Part shown: positions 53,878 to 62,352 of the stretch, one piece after another
How the letters are laid out: each line of letters opens with the position of its first letter
How positions within the stretch are numbered: the first letter of the stretch is position 1
NCBI GenBank assembly: GCA_029263395.1
Contig: JAJCXO010000177.1
Span: 1 to 64,000, forward strand
Length of the DNA: 64,000 nucleotides
Direction: 5' to 3'
Source of the DNA: Acidobacteriota bacterium
GTDB taxonomy: Bacteria > Acidobacteriota > Thermoanaerobaculia > Multivoradales > J023
Translations under genes and position numbers: made by a program
The notes under the pieces: generated by a model
Told to the model about the DNA's origin: nothing
Database searches by the model: none
Seen by the model: only the letters and a program-made list of their open reading frames with translations

Positions 53878-55388
53878 GAGTCCGCCCCAAACGCACTGTC
53901 GAGCCGACCCTCGGGCCAAACGGCGGCGACGGCACCGGTGAGCACCTCATCGGGCAACGGCTGCATCAGATCGACCTGTAGCGCAGTCAGCCCGGCATCG
54001 CGACCGACTCGATCCCAAGCTCTTCGACGCTCCCGCAGTCTCTCGTCGACCCGGCCGTTGTCTTCCAGCTTCTGGCGATAAGCCGAACTGTCGACCACCA
54101 GCAACAACGCTTGGCCATCCGGTAGCTCGCGTTTGAGGTGCCGCACGAACTCCCCGTGAACCTCCACTTCCGGCGTCTGCGCCAGACCAAACAGCATCAC
54201 CTGTAAACGACCACGACTCGATTCGAGGCTATCGGGTTCTTCGCCGTAGGCGACCGTCGGCAACACTCGAATGTCCGATCGCGGTCCAAGCAGGTCGAAG
54301 AGCAGGTTTCTCAGGGTATCCACCGCTCGTGCCGAAGGGCGGTAGCTATAGGGAATAACTTCGACTCGGCGCTCCGACGTATCCACCGAAGCCAACAGGC
54401 GCCGCACGTATCCATCGGTCACCGTGATCGACAGTCGGCGCCCCAGCCGAGCGCATCGGGTCCCTTCGAAAAGCGCCAGCAGCAGCCGCGGTAGGCCAAC
54501 AAATAGGGCGGCAGTCAACGCGTAAAGGTGGATCCAAGGCGCCGCGTCCCCGGTTTTCGGGCTTTCGATCTCCGCGGCCTTCGGCACCTCAGTGGCGAGC
54601 AGCGCCGCGGCCGGTGACAAGACAGTGCCGAGTAAACGATCGACGGTGGTGCCAGACAAGAAGGTACTCTCCCAAGTGGCCCGGTATTGGAACGCGATAC
54701 CGCGAGCGTACATGCCGACGACCACGCCGAGAATAAGCACCAGAGAGGCGGTGTGCATCAGGCGGCGACCGCGGGCTGATGCCAACGGCGTCACCGCCGG
54801 CAACCAAGCCGACAGGTACTGACCGAGAGCGTGTTGTAATCGTTGTTGCGCCTCAGGGGCTCGCTGGCCCGGTGGCAAGCGGTCGATCAACCGTCGCGCC
54901 ATCTTTCCTAGACGTCCGACAAAACGTGGCACGCCAGAGCCCAACGCCGTGCGACCGAACGGCAACACCGACTTTGCCGCCATCAAGGCCAACACCATCA
55001 GGTTCCAAGCAATTAGACCGAGCAGCGGCAGCGCCAGCACGTTGACCTGCTTCGCGGGCCCCAAAGCGTTGGTACCGAGCCCGAGCACAAAGGCCACGAT
55101 CAGAGCTGGCGTCATCAAGCCTCGAACCGGGCTTGTCCATCGTCGAAAGCGGACCAAGAACGGCAGCTCTTGCTCGAGCACGTCGCAGAGCCCTCTGGCC
55201 CGCTCGCCGAGCCAGGTCAAGTCTCCGGCCTCGCCAGTTTGACCGGCTTGCGCCGTCGCCGCACGCCGGTGCTCGAGCGCCAGCAGTTCGCCGCCGCGAT
55301 CCGCTTCCTCCAAGGCTTGAACCAAGAGAACAGCTTGGGCGTCGCCTTCCGGCAGAGCCAACTCGTGCGTCGACTGGATCACTGTCAT
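53874..55388 (-). CDS. DUF2868 membrane protein, partner of the GTPase
   Basis: A 504-residue protein with about four transmembrane helices: near 95-115 (TPALIVAFVLGLGTNALG), 125-145 (LGLIAWNLMVLALMAAKSVL), 210-232 (ASLVLILGVVVGMYARGIAFQ) and 285-305 (LYALTAALFVGLPRLLLALF). The C-terminal ~190 residues are soluble (VEVIPYSYRPSARAVDTL, ADVNLLLVVDSSAY-like strand GQALLLVVDSSAY). It starts the two-gene unit and overlaps the GTPase gene by four bases, so a membrane complex with that GTPase is likely. Function unknown. Confidence 0.88.
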   Translation of the reverse strand: MTVIQSTHELALPEGDAQAVLLVQALEEADRGGELLALEHRRAATAQAGQTGEAGDLTWLGERARGLCDVLEQELPFLVRFRRWTSPVRGLMTPALIVAFVLGLGTNALGPAKQVNVLALPLLGLIAWNLMVLALMAAKSVLPFGRTALGSGVPRFVGRLGKMARRLIDRLPPGQRAPEAQQRLQHALGQYLSAWLPAVTPLASARGRRLMHTASLVLILGVVVGMYARGIAFQYRATWESTFLSGTTVDRLLGTVLSPAAALLATEVPKAAEIESPKTGDAAPWIHLYALTAALFVGLPRLLLALFEGTRCARLGRRLSITVTDGYVRRLLASVDTSERRVEVIPYSYRPSARAVDTLRNLLFDLLGPRSDIRVLPTVAYGEEPDSLESSRGRLQVMLFGLAQTPEVEVHGEFVRHLKRELPDGQALLLVVDSSAYRQKLEDNGRVDERLRERRRAWDRVGRDAGLTALQVDLMQPLPDEVLTGAVAAVWPEGRLDSAFGADS

Positions 55389-55481
55389 TTGCTGACGACC
55401 CCAGGCTGTCGGATCGCGGATCGCGACCGGCGATGATGGATCAGCCCATCATCGCCCCAACCGCCCCCTTGGGATCCTGGC

Positions 55482-57119
55482 TTACTCCCCGCCCTCATCA
55501 GCCGCAGCTTCATCGCCCAGACCCTCATCCGCCAACGGGCGTGACACAACACAGGCGTTGATACCGCCCACTCCCATAGACAGCTTGCCGACCGGGCCGC
55601 GTGGCGCGGGGCAGCCAGCATCAAAAGCAAAGTTCTGGTGGACCCCGGCGATCTGTTGATTGAGCTCGTCACGTTTGAGGCCGGTGGGATAAATCTCACC
55701 ACGCTGGTAGCCCAGATATTGCGCGGTCAATTCCCAACCGCCACCGGCAGACATACCATGACCGAAGATACCTTTACGGGCGGTCACCAACACATCTTCG
55801 GACATCAGGTCGCGCACCATCTCGACCTCGTTGAAATCACCGGGAGTGGCAGTGGCGTGTAGATCCCAGGAGGTGATCTCTGACCCCTCACTGCCAGCCC
55901 GTTCGAGGGCCATCCGCATGGCCTCAGTCGGCCCCTCTTTCGATGGCGTGATGATGTGATCAGCGTCGGACGTGACCCCGACCGCCAACGGCTCCATCCC
56001 TAGAGGCTTGAATCCCTTGGCGGTCATATGGTCGTAGTCGCCGACGATCCACACCACCGAGCCCCCCGCAATGTGGGTTCCACGCAACTCGGTCAGTGGT
56101 TTCGACACCTGAGCATCGGCCGAGATCACCCGGGCGTTGTAAAACGCACTCACCAAGAGTGGGCTGGGAGGCGGGTCGGTGGCGCCGATCACCACCGCTT
56201 TGGCATCGCCGGAACGGATCGCGTCGATCGCCAACTTGAGCGTCACGCCAAACGTCGAACAGGCAGCCCCGACGGCCATCGACATGCCGGTGATCTGTCC
56301 GAGCATCGAAATCTGGGCGGCGGCAATATTGTCGATGTTCCAGATAAAGTTTGAAGAGACCGCCTGCCACGGTGGCTGCGGCGTTCCCCACTTCTCCTGC
56401 AATCGTTTCAAGGCGCGACGTTTGTCCTTCATCGCCTTGAGCTTGCCGGACTCGACATCACCTTCCACCGCCACCGCTTCGATGGCACGCATCTCTTCGA
56501 GGTAAGTCTTGAGCTGTGGCGAGCGCGAGCTCCAGAAATTCCACCAGGCTTCCTCCGCCAAGTCGCGATCGTCCTCCGGCGCGGACTCGGGACGCGGTGG
56601 AATCGGTGCCCCCGAGTCGGTTTGGGTCGGGCAAGCTCCATCTCCGGTCGCACACCGTTCTTCGTAGATCCGGCGCTCACTATTACGTTCCGGCGACGCC
56701 CAGAAACGCTCCCAACGGCGTTGTGCCCGATGGAACGCCAGCGACTGCTCGTATTGCGTCACAATGTCACCAAGGCCCGTACCCAGGTAGATGTGAGCCT
56801 GGGTACCGAGAGCCTGCAGTTCCTGCTCGAGACCGGGATTCTGACGCAGGGACTGAATGAAGGCCCCAATGGCGTACTTCACTGGCAGTCCCATTTTGCT
56901 CTCGAGCTGTGAGAAACGATTGGGCTTGAAGCGCTCAACGACCCAGCTGTGGTAGTCGTCGAACGAGAATTCCGGCACACCAACCAAGAAGTTGTCGGGG
57001 CCGAAGCCGTTGAAAGGCTCGAGCCAGCTTTCACCCGCTTCTAGATTGCGGCTGAAAGCATCAATATTCGGTGAACGGGGGGCGACAACGCCCCAGCCGA
57101 AGATGCCTACACGTTTCAC
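55482..57119 (-). CDS. Beta-ketoacyl synthase with a ~120-residue insertion
   Basis: A 545-residue condensing enzyme of the FabF type. The N-terminal MKRVGIFGWGVVAPRSPNI, the nucleophile C287 in AVGAACSTFGVTLKLAIDAI, H in DLHATATPGDFNEVE and H in KGIFGHGMSAGGG form the Cys-His-His triad. Usual FabF places the cysteine near 163, so about 120 extra residues lie before it (about 135-260: charged, with WWNFWSSRSPQLKTYLEEMRAIEA). The GTG start overlaps the elp3 stop as GTGA. No ACP or ketoreductase gene is nearby, so a specialised acyl or polyketide step is more likely than bulk fatty-acid synthesis. Confidence 0.88.
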   Translation of the reverse strand: MKRVGIFGWGVVAPRSPNIDAFSRNLEAGESWLEPFNGFGPDNFLVGVPEFSFDDYHSWVVERFKPNRFSQLESKMGLPVKYAIGAFIQSLRQNPGLEQELQALGTQAHIYLGTGLGDIVTQYEQSLAFHRAQRRWERFWASPERNSERRIYEERCATGDGACPTQTDSGAPIPPRPESAPEDDRDLAEEAWWNFWSSRSPQLKTYLEEMRAIEAVAVEGDVESGKLKAMKDKRRALKRLQEKWGTPQPPWQAVSSNFIWNIDNIAAAQISMLGQITGMSMAVGAACSTFGVTLKLAIDAIRSGDAKAVVIGATDPPPSPLLVSAFYNARVISADAQVSKPLTELRGTHIAGGSVVWIVGDYDHMTAKGFKPLGMEPLAVGVTSDADHIITPSKEGPTEAMRMALERAGSEGSEITSWDLHATATPGDFNEVEMVRDLMSEDVLVTARKGIFGHGMSAGGGWELTAQYLGYQRGEIYPTGLKRDELNQQIAGVHQNFAFDAGCPAPRGPVGKLSMGVGGINACVVSRPLADEGLGDEAAADEGGE

Positions 57120-58897
57120 GATGGCGTCAACCTCAAATGTTGGTAAAGCTCACCATCGGCAAAGCCGAGGCGGCGATAATACTCGCGGGTACCGACCGAC
57201 GATATAACGGCAAGACTCTGGAATCCGGCCTCGCCGGCAATCTGCGCGGCTCGTTCGATCAGCCGCCGGCCTAGTCCCAGGTGTTGAGAACGATCGCGAC
57301 GGGTGTCGCCCAGGCTCACCACCACGCCATACACATGGACTTCACGGATCATGGCGCTGGCCGCGATCTCCGGAATATCGGCCGCTTGCCTGGGTAGCGC
57401 TAGCCGACAGAAACCAACAATCTTGCGCGCCGGGGTGATGAATTGGAGGAACTTCTCAGGACCGATCGAGGTTTCGTACTCGAGGCAGTCGAGGGTCAGC
57501 TGTTCGGGGTCCACCGGTTCACCGCGGATCTCACGGGCGCGGATATCGCGGCTGGCTTGTCCGCGGCGCTCTAGATCGCGCTCGACAACTTCACGGAAAT
57601 TGGTCACCTTGTTGCCGACGTGAATATCGTCACCTGGAATGTCTCGAATGATGCGGGTGACTCGGCAGTATTCCGGTACCTTCAGCAAACATTGGCTGAC
57701 CACCCGGAGCAGCTCGTCCTCGGTGTAGGGCCGCCACTGGCCGGACTCGTAATAACGCATGAGCTCGGCACTTTCGATCAGACTGGTGGGGTAAATCTTG
57801 AGCTCGTCGGGACGGAAGTCGACGTCATCGAAAACACGGCCAAAGTCTTCGATATCGCGATCGGGATCGGAGCCGTAAAGATTCGGCATCCAGTGGGCAT
57901 GGAGCTTGAAACCGGCCGCTCGTAACAGGCGCATCGCCCGTCGCGTGGCGGCAACATCGTGGCCGCGATGGTTCTTGGCCAGCACCTCGTCGGACAGGCT
58001 TTGAAAGCCGATCTGCACCTTGGTTGCACCCAAGCGACGGACGCGGACCACTTCGTCCTCAGACAAATGATCCGGCCGGGTTTCAACCACCAAACCGACA
58101 CAACGGGCGATGGCGGTTTCATTCTCGAGCTGCACCGCTGCCAACTGCTCCCAGGTGGCGTTCTCGCTACGATCGAGCAGCTCGCCTTCGAGTTGCTCCG
58201 ACAGATAAGTCGAGACCACCTGATTATAAGTGCGCTTCGGCGCCAGCCCATCAACCTCATGGTCGAGCTCGTGGAAGCTAACTGCGCCCCGCATCGTGTA
58301 GGGTTGGACGGTGTCCGACTGGCGGGCGGCGGCAAAATCGTTCATCGCGTCGAAGCAACGCTTGACGAACCAGATCTGGTAGGGCTCAGGGTAGAACGAC
58401 CACGTCCCACCCAAAATGATGAGCTCCACTTTGTCGACCTCATGGCCGGTGTTGTAAAACGCCAACAACCGGCCGAGGGTTTGACCGTAGGGATCGAAGT
58501 CGTGTTGAGCGGCCCGCTGGGCCCCAGGCTCCCGGGACAGGTAGCTCTTGGGCATCCGCACGTCCGAGGGACAGAAGATGCACTTCCCGGGGCACGGATA
58601 AGGTTTGGTCAACACCGTCACCGGCGCCACCCCGCTCTGGGTTCGCACCGGCTTCATCCGCACCCGCTCGACAAACGCACTCTCGTCTTCTGGCCAGCCG
58701 AGGCGCGGCTTGAAGAAGCGATAACCGCGGATGATCTCGCTCTTCGAGAAAGCCCCACAGCCGGCCTTGGGATATTTGCGGACCAGGCGGTGCAGCATCG
58801 CCGCATCGAGCGTATCCACCGCGCGGATCTCGTCGATGATCGGCAGTAGCTCGCGTTCGTGCAACTGCGGCTCGAATCGGTGAGGGGAAGGGCGCAT
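57116..58897 (-). CDS. Elp3-type radical SAM / GNAT tRNA uridine-34 modification enzyme
   Basis: A 593-residue stand-alone Elp3. The radical SAM cluster motif is TKPYPCPGKCIFCPSDVRMPKSY, followed by FDPYGQTLGRLLAF, IILGGTWSFYP and VETRPDHLSEDEV; the C-terminal GNAT acetyltransferase (about 470-593) has RRDRSQHLGLGRRLIERA and REYYRRLGF. It makes the cm5U34 wobble modification using acetyl-CoA. The ATG at 58897 is chosen over one 13 codons upstream because homologues begin near it. It overlaps the ketoacyl synthase gene by four bases. Confidence 0.93.
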   Translation of the reverse strand: MRPSPHRFEPQLHERELLPIIDEIRAVDTLDAAMLHRLVRKYPKAGCGAFSKSEIIRGYRFFKPRLGWPEDESAFVERVRMKPVRTQSGVAPVTVLTKPYPCPGKCIFCPSDVRMPKSYLSREPGAQRAAQHDFDPYGQTLGRLLAFYNTGHEVDKVELIILGGTWSFYPEPYQIWFVKRCFDAMNDFAAARQSDTVQPYTMRGAVSFHELDHEVDGLAPKRTYNQVVSTYLSEQLEGELLDRSENATWEQLAAVQLENETAIARCVGLVVETRPDHLSEDEVVRVRRLGATKVQIGFQSLSDEVLAKNHRGHDVAATRRAMRLLRAAGFKLHAHWMPNLYGSDPDRDIEDFGRVFDDVDFRPDELKIYPTSLIESAELMRYYESGQWRPYTEDELLRVVSQCLLKVPEYCRVTRIIRDIPGDDIHVGNKVTNFREVVERDLERRGQASRDIRAREIRGEPVDPEQLTLDCLEYETSIGPEKFLQFITPARKIVGFCRLALPRQAADIPEIAASAMIREVHVYGVVVSLGDTRRDRSQHLGLGRRLIERAAQIAGEAGFQSLAVISSVGTREYYRRLGFADGELYQHLRLTPS

Positions 58898-59065
58898 GAT
58901 GAGGAGGTAGGGAGGGGCGGGGTGGAAGACTATCACGGGCGGTAGCTGCCCCCCACCCCATCAGACGGTGACGGCTGCCAACGACAAGTCTAGTCTGATC
59001 ATGCGTCGACAGGACATTCGCCTGTCGATGACCATGCAGGAAGGCCCTGAAAGGACACCCACTCC

Positions 59066-60349
59066 ATGAACACGAACCTATCCAGAGCCGGCCTCGCCGC
59101 GCTTGTTGTCTTTTCGATACCCACGATGCTCCAGGCTCAGAATGACGCCCAGGAGCCAGCACAGTCTCCGCAGCCAGCACAGTCCCTCGGCCAAGCGCTC
59201 AAACAAGGTACCACCACGGTCCAGCTCCGTTACCGCTTCGAAACCGTGGACCAGGATGGCTTCAACAAAGAAGCCCATGCCTCGACCCTACGCACCGCCC
59301 TCGCGTATGCCAGTCAACCCTTCAAAGGGTGGAGCGTCGAGCTCGAAGCCGAGAATGTCGCTACCGTTGGCAACGATCTTTACAACAACCGAGGCGCCGG
59401 CTCCGACTCCAACGGAGTCACGGATCGACCGGTGGTGGCAGATCCAGAGCTCACCCAGCTCAACCAGGCTTTCATCCGCTACGAACGTGGTGAGACCGAG
59501 TTCACCGTCGGTCGCCGCGAGATCCTACTCGGTGACGTGCGATACGTCGGCAATGTCGGTTGGCGACAACACCACCAGTCGTTTGACGCTGTCACCCTGA
59601 CCAACAGCTCCCTCGATCATCTGACGGTTCACTACAGCTACCTCGACAAGGTCCACCGCATTTTTGGCGACAGCCAATTGATGGCGAGCCATCTGCTCAA
59701 TCTCGGCATCGCGGTTGGTGATCTCGGCAAGATCACCGCTTATGGCTACCTGCTGGACTACGATCAGCCCCAGGACGCCATACGCTCAACCTCGACCTTT
59801 GGCGTCGAGCTCGCCGGACAACGGCAGCTATGTGGCGACCAGGCTCGATGTGGTCCCGGTCAACTGCTTTATGAGCTCGAGTGGGCCACCCAGAGTGACG
59901 CCGGAGACAATCCACGACAAATCGACGCTGACTATCTGCACGCGGTGATCGGTGGCAAAGCGCGAGGCATGACCGTCAAGCTCGGCCTCGAGGTGCTCGA
60001 CGGCAATCGATCCGACGGGCAATTCAACACCCCGCTGGCCACCTTACATGCCTGGAATGGATGGGCGGACAAATTCCTCGTCACCCCACCCGATGGGCTC
60101 GAAGACCTTTACCTTTCCCTGGCCGGTAACCTACCCTTCGGCGGGGCGCGCAAGCTGGCCTGGAAGGCGATCTACCATGACTTCGGAGCCGCCACCGGCG
60201 GCGCCAGTTATGGTGACGAGATCGACCTGCAACTGACCTGCAAGGCTACCTGGGGCCAAGTGTTCGGTCTCAAGGCAGCACTCTACAACGCCGACACATT
60301 CTCCTCAGACGTCGACAAGCTGATGTTCTGGTCGGCTTATCGTTTCTAG
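59066..60349 (+). CDS. Alginate-export/porin-like outer-membrane beta-barrel
   Basis: A 427-residue barrel protein. A signal peptide (AALVVFSIPTMLQAQ) is followed by a linker with a duplicated PAQSxxPAQS (18-bp repeat), then paired strands: TTVQLRYRFETVDQDGF, LRTALAYASQPFKGWSVELEAEN, EFTVGRREILLGDVRYVGNVGWRQ and a terminal KLMFWSAYRF. This is the alginate-export domain family of 16-18 strand porins. A likely AAAGGA site lies 10 bases upstream. It is divergent from elp3 with 168 bp between. Its substrate is not known. Confidence 0.88.
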   Translation: MNTNLSRAGLAALVVFSIPTMLQAQNDAQEPAQSPQPAQSLGQALKQGTTTVQLRYRFETVDQDGFNKEAHASTLRTALAYASQPFKGWSVELEAENVATVGNDLYNNRGAGSDSNGVTDRPVVADPELTQLNQAFIRYERGETEFTVGRREILLGDVRYVGNVGWRQHHQSFDAVTLTNSSLDHLTVHYSYLDKVHRIFGDSQLMASHLLNLGIAVGDLGKITAYGYLLDYDQPQDAIRSTSTFGVELAGQRQLCGDQARCGPGQLLYELEWATQSDAGDNPRQIDADYLHAVIGGKARGMTVKLGLEVLDGNRSDGQFNTPLATLHAWNGWADKFLVTPPDGLEDLYLSLAGNLPFGGARKLAWKAIYHDFGAATGGASYGDEIDLQLTCKATWGQVFGLKAALYNADTFSSDVDKLMFWSAYRF

Positions 60350-60544
60350 CCAGACCTGCGAGGGACTGATTGAAGTCCGCCGTCACTCGAAGACCCTTCG
60401 TCGGCACCAACACCTCCGAAGGCGGCGGTAGCCAGCCATTCCCGCGCTCCAACTCGCGTCCTGACGGCGGGACAAGACGTCTCCAGCCTCCAAACTCCCG
60501 TCCCGAGCCCGCCAGGAGACGTGTTGTGACGATGGAAAGCTCTT

Positions 60545-60675
60545 CTCCCGCCGTTGGACCCCCTGACCCAACGGTCAACAGGCGTTCTCCCGCGGTTGGA
60601 CGCGATACCTGACGTTCGAATGGCGTCCTCCCGGCGGGAGAGCCCTTGTTTCGACGACCGAAAGGTCTTCTCCCG
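60545..60675. repeat. Four degenerate units with a 41-42 bp period after the porin gene
   Basis: The core TTCTCCCG or CCTCCCG has its CTCCCG at 60545, 60587, 60628 and 60670 (spacings 42, 41, 42 bp), with further similarity around it (GTTGGA after the first two). An earlier CTCCCG is at 60495. The gap 60350-60818 has no gene and consists of this array, a hairpin and a short repeat. The period is close to the 43-bp array at 17768. Confidence 0.6.
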
Positions 60676-60695
60676 GGTGTAGTTTTCTCGGCTTC

Positions 60696-60733
60696 TCGGG
60701 CGAATCACCCAAAACAGGCCCTGATTCGCCCGA
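60696..60733. terminator. 12-bp perfect hairpin, terminator-like
   Basis: TCGGGCGAATCA (60696-60707) and TGATTCGCCCGA (60722-60733) with a 14-base loop. TTTCGTCATATT follows on the plus strand; on the minus strand GAAGCCGAGAAAAC follows. It can close both the porin gene and the minus-strand nucleotidyltransferase pair, but lacks a clean U-tract. Confidence 0.5.
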
Positions 60734-60776
60734 TTTCGTCATATTACGCCTCGAACATAGGGTGACAGTGAGGCTG

Positions 60777-60825
60777 ACCGTCACCGTCACCGAGCATCAC
60801 CGTCACCGAGCGTCACCGTCACTCG
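60777..60825. repeat. GTCACC-rich short repeats
   Basis: ACCGTCACCGAGC-type units occur three times between 60777 and 60825 (period about 15-16), running into the 3' end of the small minus-strand gene. Confidence 0.6.
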
Positions 60826-61070
60826 AAAGCCGCCAGGCCTTTTCGGCGCGCCTGGTGCCTCTCGAAATTCGCTTGCCTCCACTTCTCTTCCTGTTCCCAA
60901 AGCTCTTCGACGGACCGGTGCTTGTAGACCCCGGGAGGAAAATACGGCTGGAGTGTGCGCTGCGCAAAGTCCCACGTCGAACGGATCGCGGGGAAAAGTT
61001 CGGGGTCATCGGGCTCTCGCCAGGTATTACCCTCCATCTCTTCTATCTTGCGATATTTGCGAACCGGCAT
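60819..61070 (-). CDS. Small partner protein of the nucleotidyltransferase
   Basis: An 83-residue basic and acidic helical protein (MPVRKYRKIEEMEGNTWREP...). The segments FPPGVYKHRSVEELWEQEEKW and ELFPAIRSTWDFAQRTL resemble small proteins that I recall beside AbiEii-like nucleotidyltransferases. Its ATG follows the nucleotidyltransferase stop by one base (TGAGATG) with a GGAG site inside that gene. This is consistent with an antitoxin or adaptor; no function is proven. Confidence 0.7.
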   Translation of the reverse strand: MPVRKYRKIEEMEGNTWREPDDPELFPAIRSTWDFAQRTLQPYFPPGVYKHRSVEELWEQEEKWRQANFERHQARRKGLAAFE

Positions 61071-61071
61071 C

Positions 61072-61539
61072 TCAATCTCCTAGCCCGAAACGATGACGCA
61101 AACGCTCGGCATCTCCCCAATCCTGTGGCCGTACTGTGCCCTTCTTCATCTCGTAGAGCATTTGCGGAGTGACGACGCTCACTTCCACGCCGTCGAAGTC
61201 GAAGCGTTGACAAGCGAGACCGTCGAAGGTGTAAACCTCTCCCAAGCGGGTCAGAATATCGATATGGAAACCTCCGGCGGGCGGATTGTATTGGACCGCT
61301 GGGTACTCGCCCAAAAGCTCCTCGGCGTCGATCTCGTCGATCTCGGGATCTTCGAAGACCGAATGTAATGCACGGCGCAGGCGCTCGACGTTCTCCCGCT
61401 CAGGAGCGATGAAGACGTCGAGATCCTCGGTCGCACGGGCCAACCCGTGAAGGTTCAAGGCCACGCCGCCGAAAATGGCGTAACGCACTCCCTCGCGTTC
61501 GAGGGCGGCCAGCACCTTGTGTGTCGTCTCATAGTCCAT
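61072..61539 (-). CDS. Nucleotidyltransferase (AbiEii/DUF6036-like)
   Basis: A 155-residue minimal nucleotidyltransferase. It has YAIFGGVALNLHGLARATEDLDVFI, containing the GG and the DxD-type acidic pair (EDLDVF), and a third aspartate in HIDILTRLG, so the metal-binding set is complete. It then has VSVVTPQMLYEMKKGTVRPQDWGDAERLR, the usual end of AbiEii-like toxins, where K and DxxD contact nucleotide. It is followed by its small partner one base later. Likely a toxin-antitoxin or defence pair by analogy; activity is not shown. Confidence 0.85.
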   Translation of the reverse strand: MDYETTHKVLAALEREGVRYAIFGGVALNLHGLARATEDLDVFIAPERENVERLRRALHSVFEDPEIDEIDAEELLGEYPAVQYNPPAGGFHIDILTRLGEVYTFDGLACQRFDFDGVEVSVVTPQMLYEMKKGTVRPQDWGDAERLRHRFGLGD

Positions 61540-61716
61540 TAGCGACCCAGGAAGATCCTAGCAGACCCGGCATCCAGGCGAAGCCGCCGACCGCAACGCC
61601 ACCACCTTCCTCGGCACTGCACCAAGTCGAACGACGACGACCGGCCCGGCGCTCGACGGCCGAGTGCATGTACCTTGGGAAGAATGGCCACGACTAAGCT
61701 GCAAACTTGGGACGGT

Positions 61717-62352
61717 TCAATCGCCGGAGTTGAGTTTCTTGATCTTGACGTAGCCCCCGACCGAGATAGCCGCTGGAAAGGTCACTTGTCGAATCTCAAC
61801 TTCGAAATCCGCTTCGTGTTCTTGCCCATCCTCGGGCACGTACAGGCTTCGTTCGATACGACCAGTTGTCCAATCGCTCCAAGACCAGCCCTCGTCGCTG
61901 AAGCGAACACGGACCTCGTCTCCGAGTTCGGGCTCGAAGCGAGCGATGATCTCAGCCTCGGGATCTGGCCCCGACGAAGACGCATCGGCTTCCGGGTCTT
62001 GTGTGATGGAAAGATCCATGTCCAGGATGTTCGACGCTCCTCGAGATCGACACGTCATCAGATCATCATCGGCCACGGCCGCCAGGTACCATTCCAATTG
62101 AGTCGAAGCCGCCCGGAACTGGCATTCCTGAATGAAACTGTGGAGATGATCCGAGTCGACATCCTCCAACATTGTCACTTCAAAAATTTGCGCCGTTTCG
62201 GCTTGCCCGGGATCCAGGTTGATGTCGATGACAAGAGTTTCTGCGGAGGTCAGCTGTGGACTCGATGAATAGGCAAGCAATGCCAGAGTCATTGCGAGCC
62301 AAGTTCGCCGATTCCGCCTGAATTGACTCAAGATTCGTGTTGTTATGAACAT
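61717..62352 (-). CDS. Exported hypothetical protein
   Basis: A 211-residue protein with a signal peptide (RRNRRTWLAMTLALLAYSSSPQLTSAE). The mature part is mainly beta: LVIDINLDPGQAETAQIFEVTMLEDVDSDHLHSF, then an acidic linker and EIIARFEPELGDEVRVRFSDEGWSWSDWTTGRIE. I recognise no family. The C-terminal ~95 residues could be a small jelly-roll or Ig domain. GGAG lies 10 bases upstream of the ATG. An antisense frame of similar length on the plus strand has no signal peptide or ribosome site and was not accepted. Confidence 0.65.
   Translation of the reverse strand: MFITTRILSQFRRNRRTWLAMTLALLAYSSSPQLTSAETLVIDINLDPGQAETAQIFEVTMLEDVDSDHLHSFIQECQFRAASTQLEWYLAAVADDDLMTCRSRGASNILDMDLSITQDPEADASSSGPDPEAEIIARFEPELGDEVRVRFSDEGWSWSDWTTGRIERSLYVPEDGQEHEADFEVEIRQVTFPAAISVGGYVKIKKLNSGD

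Noticed and set aside
61675-62268. 197-codon plus-strand frame in place of the exported hypothetical gene
   Set aside because: The minus-strand frame has a signal peptide, a stop-to-start fit and a GGAG site; the plus-strand frame has none.
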